This document shows, piece by piece, positions 35,371-40,824 of a stretch of DNA of 40,824 bases (the first letter of the stretch is position 1; each line of letters begins with the position of its first letter). The position numbers were made by a program, and so were the translations under genes. The stretch comes from Knoellia aerolata DSM 18566 (GTDB lineage: Bacteria; Actinomycetota; Actinomycetes; Actinomycetales; Dermatophilaceae): contig NZ_AVPL01000034.1 in NCBI RefSeq assembly GCF_000768695.1, positions 1-40,824 of the forward strand. The letters run 5' to 3'. The notes beneath the pieces were generated by a model. It saw nothing but the letters and a program-made list of their open reading frames with translations. It did not search any database and had not been told where the DNA came from.

Positions 35371-36369
35371 TCAGCCGACGGACAGCACGGCCACGCCGGT
35401 GACGTCCCCGGCTGCCAGGTCCGTCAGTGCCCGGTCCGCGGCCTCGAACGGATAGGTCGTGACGTCCGCGCGAACCGACAGGGCGGCTGCCAGGCGGAAC
35501 AGCTCATCGCCGTCGGCACGGGTGTTCGCCGTGACCGACGTGAGCCGCTTCTCGTGGAACAGGTGCCTCTGGTAGTCGAGTCGTGGAACATCGCTCAGGT
35601 GGATGCCCGCGAGAACCACCGTGCCACCTCGCTCCACCGCCTCGAGCGCGTGCGGTACGAGCTCCCCCGCCGGCGCGAAGATGATCGCCGAGTCGAGCGG
35701 GACCGGAGGGGGTGCGTCGGCGCCGCCGGCCGAGGCAGCGCCCAGGGACAGGGCCAGGCGCCGTGCGCCGGACCCGCGGGTCATCACGTGCACCTCAGCG
35801 CTCTGCGCGAGGGCGACCTGAGCGGTGAGGTGCGCGCTCGCCCCGAACCCGTAGATGCCCAACCGACCACCCGGGGGCAGCTCCGACCTCACGAGGGAGC
35901 GGTAGCCGATGATGCCTGCGCAGAGCAGGGGGGCCGCCTGCTCGCTCGGGAGAGCGTCCGGGACGCGGTAGGCGAACGCAGCGGGGACGGTGACCAGCTC
36001 GGCATACCCACCGTCCGCGTCCCAGCCCGTGAAGGTCGCCTCGGGGCACAGGTTCTCCGCGCCGCGCCGGCACCAACGACATCGGCCGCAGGTACTCCTC
36101 AACCAGGCGACCCCCACGCGGTCGCCCGGCGAGAACCGCGAGACATCCGCCCCGGCGTCGACCACCGTCCCCACCGCCTCGTGGCCGGGGACGACCGCAG
36201 GTCGGTGCACCGGCAGGTCCCCGTCGGCGACGTGGAGGTCGGTCCGACACACGCCGCACACCTCGACCCGGACGAGGAGCTCACCGATGCCGGGTGTCGG
36301 GGTCCCCCGTCGGGTGAGCCGAATCCGGTCGACACGACCCGCCCCACCCGTGGTCTCCCATGCGCGCAC
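35371..36369 (-). CDS. Zinc alcohol dehydrogenase, AdhA-like
   Basis: A 332-residue medium-chain dehydrogenase with a GTG start at 36369 preceded by GAGGGG. Catalytic zinc motifs [16 protein letters not shown] and [10 protein letters not shown]; structural zinc cluster [17 protein letters not shown]; nucleotide-binding [21 protein letters not shown]. It is the propanol-preferring, AdhA-type sequence with [14 protein letters not shown]. It would interconvert alcohols and aldehydes with NAD(H) and could dispose of reducing power when oxygen is short. A DosR-type box lies about 105 bases upstream. It converges with the membrane phosphatase gene and is transcribed alone. Confidence 0.93.
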   Translation of the reverse strand: MRAWETTGGAGRVDRIRLTRRGTPTPGIGELLVRVEVCGVCRTDLHVADGDLPVHRPAVVPGHEAVGTVVDAGADVSRFSPGDRVGVAWLRSTCGRCRWCRRGAENLCPEATFTGWDADGGYAELVTVPAAFAYRVPDALPSEQAAPLLCAGIIGYRSLVRSELPPGGRLGIYGFGASAHLTAQVALAQSAEVHVMTRGSGARRLALSLGAASAGGADAPPPVPLDSAIIFAPAGELVPHALEAVERGGTVVLAGIHLSDVPRLDYQRHLFHEKRLTSVTANTRADGDELFRLAAALSVRADVTTYPFEAADRALTDLAAGDVTGVAVLSVG

Positions 36370-36467
36370 CGCCCCTCACCGACCCTGTCTGCCCGGCGTC
36401 CTGCCGGCGCCCCCGGCGCTCGTCGTGCTCATGGTCCGAGCCAACCCGACCCCCGGGGTGAAGGCAA

Positions 36468-36481
36468 CGGCCCAAGGTCCC
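36468..36481 (-). promoter_or_regulatory. DosR-type box upstream of second alcohol dehydrogenase
   Basis: The minus strand reads GGGACCTTGGGCCG. A TTGGCT hexamer starts 23 bases later. The GTG start at 36369 is about 105 bases from the box centre, so the leader would be longer than for other members. Confidence 0.6.
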
Positions 36482-36521
36482 CCTGTCTAGCAGCTCGAGG
36501 GGACGTGCGCCGGGGCGCGGG

Positions 36522-36938
36522 TCACAGCTCCGGGAGGGGGCTCACGTCCCCCGTGCGGACGACTTCCTCGGCCACGAGGCGCAGCTTGACGTTGGTGTTC
36601 TGGCTGGCCCTGCCCAGAGTCCGGAAGGCGACGTCCTCGCTCACCCTGCGGTTGGCCATGACGATGCCGACAGCCGACCCGATGAGGCGTGCCGACCGCA
36701 GTGCCTGCTCCAGGTTCGCCGCGTGCTTGCGGCTCAGCGAGCCCTCCGCCTGCAGCTCGGCGATGAGCTCCTCGTGGATGTCGACCCGTTCCTCGAGCCG
36801 GTCCACCCGGGCGTTCTGTGCCCCTGCCCGCTCGTCGCTGGCCGAGGCGCGGACCTCGGCCTCGTCCGCGCGCTCACGGAGGGTGTCGAGATCGGGCTCG
36901 TGCGCCTCGTCCTCGATGCGGGGCTGTTTGGCGACCAT
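36522..36938 (-). CDS. ANTAR-domain protein with coiled coil
   Basis: A 138-residue protein, ATG at 36938. The N-terminal half is charged and heptad-like (DTLRERADEAEVRASASDERAGAQNARVDRLEERVDIHEELIAEL). The ANTAR RNA-binding domain follows at about 68-125 (LEQALRSARLIGSAVGIVMANRRVSEDVAFRTLGRASQNTNVKLRLVAEEVV). ANTAR proteins bind paired hexanucleotide-loop hairpins in mRNAs and prevent early termination. There is no GAF or receiver domain, so the signal input is missing or supplied by a partner through the coiled coil. A CATACT hexamer ends 6 bases before the ATG. No obvious ANTAR target hairpin pair was found nearby. Confidence 0.9.
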   Translation of the reverse strand: MVAKQPRIEDEAHEPDLDTLRERADEAEVRASASDERAGAQNARVDRLEERVDIHEELIAELQAEGSLSRKHAANLEQALRSARLIGSAVGIVMANRRVSEDVAFRTLGRASQNTNVKLRLVAEEVVRTGDVSPLPEL

Positions 36939-36944
36939 GAGTTC

Positions 36945-36950
36945 AGTATG
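36945..36950 (-). promoter_or_regulatory. Leaderless -10 hexamer for the ANTAR gene
   Basis: CATACT on the minus strand, 6 bases before the ATG at 36938, without a ribosome binding site in between. Confidence 0.45.
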
Positions 36951-37406
36951 CGTCCGCCGCACCGTTGCCGGCAGCCAACGTCATGATCAGGAGTGACGTC
37001 ATCACTCGACGGTCGCGGCGTGAATGGCCGAAGCGCCCCCCGGGCACTGACCGCCCTGAGGGCGGGTCTGGCTGGGAGGCGCTCCGTCATGCCTGGGGCT
37101 GGCCTGCCTCTGCCCGACTGTTTCACGCACGGTGACCCCGGCCCACCGGATGAGGATCCACCCTCGACGCCTTCCGCGCAACCGGTGGGCGATCCGGCCG
37201 TCGCCGAGCCTCGCGAACCCGACCCGACCTGAGCCCGCCGGTGGTTAACGCCCCGCCTGACCTGCGGGTTCGCGGGTTCGGGTTCCGTGCGCTCACCGTG
37301 CCGGGATTCGGGCTGCTTCCCCTTGTCAGGCCAGGTGACCCGCCGCCATCATCGAAGGGAGCACGCTGCGTGCTCGGTGTCGGACGAGGGACCGAGGTGG
37401 AGGGCC
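36951..37406. other. Intergenic stretch with palindromes, no clear gene
   Basis: About 450 bases. GAGTGACGTCATCACTC (36991-37007) is an inverted repeat around TGACGTCA. CGCGAACCCG (37212-37221) pairs with CGGGTTCGCG (37265-37274). A 79-codon GTG frame at 36993-37232 has a Pro-rich end and no recognisable domain; I do not call it a gene. A GGAGG-like site near 37397 belongs to the next gene. Confidence 0.5.
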
Positions 37407-37733
37407 ATGACTGAGGCGACCGGACTGCGTGTGGATGAGCTGAAGCCCCACCTGAAGGCGATTCTCGACGAGGTCAGACGCGCGGGGCCGGGGGCGTCAC
37501 GAGACGCACGCGACCTGATCGACGCGGAGTTCCTCGAGGCCCGCCGGGCCGAGTACGGCGGGGACACGGCGTCCAGCAGCTCCGACTCCGTGGCGATGTC
37601 GTGCGCCGGCCTGTACACGCTGTCGGCGGTTGCCCTGCAGATCTACCACGACACCGATGACGTGCACTACCTGCTGGACGCCGCGGACTACTACCTTGCC
37701 GCGAAGGCTCAGGGGTGCAACGGCCACGACTGA
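37407..37733 (+). CDS. Small hypothetical helical protein
   Basis: A 108-residue protein with an ATG at 37407 after GGAGGG. It reads as mostly helical (VDELKPHLKAILDEVRRAGPGA, AMSCAGLYTLSAVALQIYHDTDDVHYLLDAADYYLAAKAQG) with two cysteines. No family is recognised, and codon use is ordinary for the window. The N-terminus has an acidic/basic pattern but no signal peptide. It stands alone between the ANTAR gene and an HNH-like gene, probably as its own unit. The function cannot be inferred. Confidence 0.65.
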   Translation: MTEATGLRVDELKPHLKAILDEVRRAGPGASRDARDLIDAEFLEARRAEYGGDTASSSSDSVAMSCAGLYTLSAVALQIYHDTDDVHYLLDAADYYLAAKAQGCNGHD

Positions 37734-37817
37734 CCAAGAGCCCTGCCGCCCGAGGCGGACGGATGGCGACACGTCCTCACCGGTGCGGGTCATCGGTGAT
37801 GGACGCGGATCCGCGGC

Positions 37818-37823
37818 TACGGT
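37818..37823 (+). promoter_or_regulatory. Leaderless -10 hexamer for the HNH-like gene
   Basis: TACGGT ends 6 bases before the ATG at 37830, again without a ribosome binding site. Confidence 0.5.
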
Positions 37824-37829
37824 TCGCGG

Positions 37830-38270
37830 ATGAGCAACCTGAGCGCTGTCGGCGACCGAGACTCGTGGCGATGCTGGCTGTGCGACGAGCCGGTGGACCC
37901 CCACGCCTCGGTCAACTCGGATCGCGGTCCCAGTGTCGACGGCGGCGGCGCGAAGCCCAAGAAGGCCGCGACAGTCACGGAACGGCTCGCGCATCGTGCC
38001 TGCAACACCCGCAAGGGTGCGGTGCGGCCGGTCGTGCCGTGGTCACCGCAGCTCTTCGTCGTCGACCCCGCCCCGATCGTGGCGACCGTCGAGCGCCTCC
38101 GACGCAAGGGCGGGCGCGAGGTGGTGGCGCGCTGTCCGAGCCGCACGGACGCCGACGAGGGCGCCGCGTGGCTGCTCGACCGGTTGTCGCGTTTCGCCCC
38201 CGATCTGGCCGTCACGACGCAGGTCGAGTCGGCCGGTGGGCAGTTCCTCCTGGTGCTGCGCAGCGTGTGA
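37830..38270 (+). CDS. HNH-like zinc-ribbon protein
   Basis: A 146-residue protein. Cys15-x2-Cys18 (WRCWLCDEPVDP) and His55-x2-Cys58 (LAHRACNTRKG) form a zinc ribbon of the HNH-endonuclease type, where the usual text is C-x2-C ... H-x2-CN. The catalytic central His normally in the first strand is not clear, so nuclease activity is doubtful. The second half (QLFVVDPAPIVATVERLRRKGG...) resembles no known domain; it has a compact alpha/beta look. Possible roles are DNA or RNA binding or a decayed nuclease. It is preceded by a leaderless-type -10 and has no obvious operon partner. Confidence 0.7.
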   Translation: MSNLSAVGDRDSWRCWLCDEPVDPHASVNSDRGPSVDGGGAKPKKAATVTERLAHRACNTRKGAVRPVVPWSPQLFVVDPAPIVATVERLRRKGGREVVARCPSRTDADEGAAWLLDRLSRFAPDLAVTTQVESAGGQFLLVLRSV

Positions 38271-38430
38271 GGCCTCCGGCATCCTGCCGCCCCGGCTCTG
38301 GTCTGATGCATGGTGGACGAGCGGGTGGGTCGTCCTGAGGGACACGGGCGGTCTCGCTGAGGCGTCGTTCAGTGGGTTCGACGGCGCCCGAACACGAAGT
38401 AGGCGCAGGGCCCGGTGACGTTCACGAACG

Positions 38431-38751
38431 TCACACAGCCCCAGAGCCAGCGATCCGGTCGGGCGAGTGCGCTCTCCATTCCTCACCACTGGCATCGGTG
38501 GGCGTCAGGGCCACGCACGGTCGGGACGCCACGAAGGCACGCAGCGCCTCCTCACTCCGAAGGTCACCCCATCCGAGCACCCAGCTCATGAACCGAAGCC
38601 TGAGCGGGTGGCGTTCACGGAACTGCTCACCGACGGCCACGGCTTCGTCCTCTGTCAGGAACCGGTGCGCAGGGGTGAAGCGGTCACGACCGATGTCGAC
38701 CCGGGCCCCAGGTCGTGCACGCAGGTTCCGCACCCAGTCCACACCCGGGTG
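38431..38751 (-). pseudogene. Broken deazaflavin-dependent nitroreductase-like gene
   Basis: The frame encodes HPGVDWVRNLRARPGARVDIGRDRFTPAHRFL and then VAVGEQFRERHPLRLRFMSWVLGWGDL, the C-terminal half of the F420/deazaflavin-dependent nitroreductase family (usual length about 140-150 residues). Just before HPG, a TGA stop at 38752-38754 interrupts the frame, and the N-terminal half (where F420-contacting residues lie) is not found in any frame upstream. A GTG at 38742 could start a 103-residue remnant but no ribosome binding site supports it. It is best read as a 5'-truncated pseudogene. A perfect hairpin sits immediately upstream. Confidence 0.6.
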
Positions 38752-38762
38752 TCACTGCACGA

Positions 38763-38794
38763 CAGGGTCGATGGTCCCGTGCGCGATCGACCCT
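38763..38794. repeat. 10-bp perfect inverted repeat
   Basis: The arms CAGGGTCGAT (38763-38772) and ATCGACCCTG (38785-38794) are exact complements with a 12-base loop. It lies between the broken reductase and the BNR lipoprotein gene, about 80 bases after the stop of the latter, so it may terminate that transcript. Confidence 0.6.
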
Positions 38795-38874
38795 GGGCAG
38801 CGCACTGGCGGCGCACGTGATGCCGCTCCAGTGCTCGCTGTTCGTGCGCCGGCGGGATCGGAGTACGGGAATGT

Positions 38875-39810
38875 TCAGCCAGAGATGGGAGTGAACCTCG
38901 TCCCGTCCCGGGAGCTCAGGACCTCGGTGCCGGTGACGACGAGGATCTCGAGTCCCGCCGTCGTCATGCTGGCGCTCATCGCCTGCGGCGGCGCGACCCT
39001 GGCACCCGTCAACCGCCAGGTCTGGGCGCCGTCGGTGCTGATCGCCACGGCCCCATCGGAGGTGACACCCGCAGCCGTCTGGTCGTCACCCCAGCTGACC
39101 TGCAGCAGCGGTGGGGCGCCCGCCACCGGCGTCCAGGTGACTCCTTGGTCCTTCGAGAGCAGGAGTCCGTCCCGGGTCGTCGCGAGAACGGACTCGCCCG
39201 CAGGGTTGGAAGCGAGCGTCCGCGGCTCCCCCGAGATCGACGCGGTCGACCACGTCCGGCGGTCGGTCGTGCGCCGGAGCTGTCCGTCGAACGCCAGGAG
39301 GGTGCCGCCAGCCGGCGTGAGCGTGTGGAAGTCCGACTGCCCGCCACGGGAGAGCACCGTCCACGTGGTACCACTGTCGGTGCTCTCGATCAGCCCCATC
39401 GGCTGCGGCAGCTCTCGGACGGTGTTCGGGTGGCCGGAGGCGTAGTAGTGACCCGGCCCCGCAACCGCGAACCCCATGAGGTCGATGCTCGGGCCGACCT
39501 TCGTCGGGCCGCTGGGGCCGAAGCGGTACAGGCCCTCGTGAGTTGCCAGGAGCAGCGTCCCGTCACCGGGATCCCGGCCCACACCGTGGACGTGTGCGGC
39601 CGGTAGTGCTGCACCCTTCACACCAGCCGACACGCTGGGGTCGTTCGCGACGCCCGGGACCACCGCGGCAGGAGCGTCCGCCCCGCCCGCATCGGACGCG
39701 CACCCGCCCAGCAGAGCGGCAGCGGCCGCCACGGCAACGATCGCGAGAACTCCTCGACGCGGGGGCCGTGTCGTGCGAGGCACTCTGCCATCGAGACCCA
39801 TGGCCGTCAT
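38875..39810 (-). CDS. BNR/sialidase-like beta-propeller lipoprotein
   Basis: A 311-residue exported protein. The ATG at 39810 overlaps the stop of the DUF305 gene (ATGA). A signal sequence with lipobox LGGC (near residue 37) precedes the mature domain. Repeated short blocks with Asp-box character (STDSGTTWTVLS, SKDQGVTWTPVAG, STDGAQTWRLTG) show a BNR-type beta-propeller, as in F510_1955-family proteins. HVHGVGRDPGDGTLLLATHEGLYR near the start is typical. These often accompany DUF305 proteins in copper-related clusters; the propeller is probably not an active sialidase. Function at the cell surface is inferred only. Confidence 0.85.
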   Translation of the reverse strand: MTAMGLDGRVPRTTRPPRRGVLAIVAVAAAAALLGGCASDAGGADAPAAVVPGVANDPSVSAGVKGAALPAAHVHGVGRDPGDGTLLLATHEGLYRFGPSGPTKVGPSIDLMGFAVAGPGHYYASGHPNTVRELPQPMGLIESTDSGTTWTVLSRGGQSDFHTLTPAGGTLLAFDGQLRRTTDRRTWSTASISGEPRTLASNPAGESVLATTRDGLLLSKDQGVTWTPVAGAPPLLQVSWGDDQTAAGVTSDGAVAISTDGAQTWRLTGARVAPPQAMSASMTTAGLEILVVTGTEVLSSRDGTRFTPISG

Positions 39811-40418
39811 GACGTCCCGCTGATCAGGGAGGTCATGGTGGCGATCTCCTGCTTCTGGCCAGCAACGATGGCCTGGGCCAGCTCCTTGACCTCCGGGTTG
39901 CCGGTCGTCGTGAGAACGTCCTGCGCCATGACGACCGCGCCCTCGTGGTGCTCGACCATCATCGTGAGCCACATCTCGTTGAACGTCGGGCCACTGGCAG
40001 CGGAGAGGTCCTTCATGTCTCCGTCGGCCATCATGCCGGCGCCGCCGTCGTGCCCCCCATGACCTTCCTCCGCCGTCATGGGGGCCCTCCACTCCTGGAG
40101 CCACGTCGTCATGGTCTCGATCTCCGGACCCTGCGCCGCCTTGATCTGCTGTGCCAGTTCCGTCACCGCTGGGGAAGCCCCGTTCTGCAGAGCCCGGTCT
40201 GCCATCTCGACGGCCTGTTGGTGGTGCGGGATCATCATCTGCGCGAACATGACGTCGCCCTTCCGGCCTGCCTCAGGTGTCTCGGACGTGCTCGATGTCG
40301 TTGAGCCCGTCCCACCGGCCGCGCCGGACCCGGCTTGGTCCGTTCCGCAGGCGCTGAGGGTCAGGACGGCCGCGATGCCGAGTCCGGCAAGGGTGGGGTA
40401 CCGCTGGGTGACGTGCAC
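39807..40418 (-). CDS. DUF305 lipoprotein
   Basis: A 203-residue secreted lipoprotein with a GTG start at 40418 after AAGGAGC. Signal and lipobox LSAC lie near residues 21-24. The DUF305 body has two His-rich four-helix repeats: MFAQMMIPHHQQAVEMADRAL and MWLTMMVEHHEGAVVMAQDVL, with a Met/His-rich linker (HGGHDGGAGMMADGDM). Such Met/His clusters suggest copper binding, and DUF305 genes are often in copper-stress operons. It is cotranscribed with the BNR lipoprotein. A GGTGCGCACC palindrome lies 38-47 bases before the start and could be an operator. No copper ATPase or chaperone gene is in the window. Confidence 0.92.
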   Translation of the reverse strand: MHVTQRYPTLAGLGIAAVLTLSACGTDQAGSGAAGGTGSTTSSTSETPEAGRKGDVMFAQMMIPHHQQAVEMADRALQNGASPAVTELAQQIKAAQGPEIETMTTWLQEWRAPMTAEEGHGGHDGGAGMMADGDMKDLSAASGPTFNEMWLTMMVEHHEGAVVMAQDVLTTTGNPEVKELAQAIVAGQKQEIATMTSLISGTS

Positions 40419-40455
40419 GAGAGCTTGCTCCTTGGTCGCGTTGGTCGATCATCGT

Positions 40456-40465
40456 GGTGCGCACC
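40456..40465 (-). promoter_or_regulatory. Palindrome upstream of the DUF305 gene
   Basis: GGTGCGCACC is a perfect 10-base palindrome 38-47 bases before the GTG start. GCGCACC recurs at 40485-40491, making a second half site. It is a candidate operator; the regulator is unknown. Confidence 0.35.
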
Positions 40466-40624
40466 CGAGGAAAGGGACTCGTGGGCGCACCGGTGTCCAC
40501 CATGCGGTGCGACGAGGGGCCTCTTGGCCTGGATTCCCTGAAGGTTCGATGAAGATCCTGGTCCGAGCACCTGAGCACGACGTCCGCGGTCTCGGAGGGT
40601 GTGGGTTCATCAGGCCGGGTGGCG

Positions 40625-40824
40625 TCAGTGCGCCGAGCGGAGCGCCACCTGGCGGGCGTGGTACTCGTCGGTGTCGATCTCGCCGCGGGCGAACCGCTGG
40701 TCGAGGATGCGGTGGGCGTCGTCGTCGTCCCTCCGGACCTGGTTCGAATCGCCGCGTACACCCCTGAAGAGGGCCACGAGAGCGACCACCACCAACGCCC
40801 AGAAGGCGATGGCCGTCAGGCTCA
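40625..40824 (-). CDS. SHOCT-domain membrane protein, N-terminus outside window
   Basis: Only the last 66 codons are visible; the start lies beyond the window end. A hydrophobic helix (SLTAIAFWALVVVALVALFRG) is followed by DDDAHRILDQRFARGEIDTDEYHARQVALRSAH, the SHOCT motif (short C-terminal domain, pattern LxxRFARGEIxxxEYxxR). SHOCT proteins are small, often membrane-linked and of varied or unknown role. It lies on the same strand as the DUF305 gene 206 bases farther along; whether they are cotranscribed is unclear. Confidence 0.88.
   Translation of the reverse strand, partial: SLTAIAFWALVVVALVALFRGVRGDSNQVRRDDDDAHRILDQRFARGEIDTDEYHARQVALRSAH

Noticed and set aside
36993-37232. 79-codon GTG frame with a Pro-rich end
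   Set aside because: No ribosome binding site at a suitable distance, no recognisable domain and overlap with palindromic DNA. It could be real but cannot be supported.

Overview
The window is high-GC DNA (roughly 70% G+C) with many GTG starts, 4-base start/stop overlaps (ATGA, GTGA) and a DosR/DevR-type two-component system. This points to an actinobacterium, most likely Micrococcales and possibly Intrasporangiaceae-like. That placement is inferred from gene content, not from a marker gene.

Layout. (1) 1-3500 is gene-poor and looks accessory: a lipoprotein, an excisionase-like HTH protein, one IS110-family element, strong hairpins, a triple 10-bp direct repeat and tRNA-Val(CAC). (2) 3573-8682 is housekeeping: a PGPGW membrane protein, pabC and pabB (p-aminobenzoate synthesis), a short AMP-binding protein coupled to an unusual thiolase, and a DUF6328 membrane protein. 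(3) 8801-10399 is a secreted M28 aminopeptidase; a paralogue lies at 28290-29933. (4) 10473-36481 is the heart of the window: a hypoxia/dormancy-type island. It holds a DosR-like response regulator (14337-14981), a DosS-like GAF-GAF histidine kinase (16008-17720) that keeps the haem-ligand His and the distal-pocket Tyr of DosS, two universal stress proteins, two pyridoxamine-oxidase-like proteins, an acetyl-CoA hydrolase/transferase, a CBS-BON protein, two zinc alcohol dehydrogenases, formate-THF ligase with a SulP transporter, a sulfide:quinone reductase/TusE/DsrE operon, PPK2, a rifampin-phosphotransferase/PEP-synthase-like enzyme and a membrane-fused PhoD phosphatase. (5) 36522-40824 is a mixed tail: an ANTAR protein, two small hypotheticals, a broken deazaflavin-dependent reductase, a BNR-repeat lipoprotein with a DUF305 lipoprotein, and a partial SHOCT protein.

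How the genes work together. Eight copies of a 14-bp palindrome close to GGGACC-WW-GGGCCC sit upstream of eight transcription units. The architecture is that of the mycobacterial DosR box (GGGACT-WW-AGTCCC). In seven of the eight a -10-like hexamer starts 23-24 bases after the box; one of the eight is weak. The regulator's recognition helix is nearly identical to that of DosR. Together they read as one local regulon of about 17 genes for survival under low oxygen or redox stress: alternative carbon disposal, C1/formate metabolism, sulfide oxidation and sulfur relay, stress proteins and phosphoryl-transfer enzymes. Several other genes have a TANNNT-like hexamer exactly 6 bases before the start codon, which suggests leaderless mRNAs.

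All family names come from reading motifs. No database search was run.
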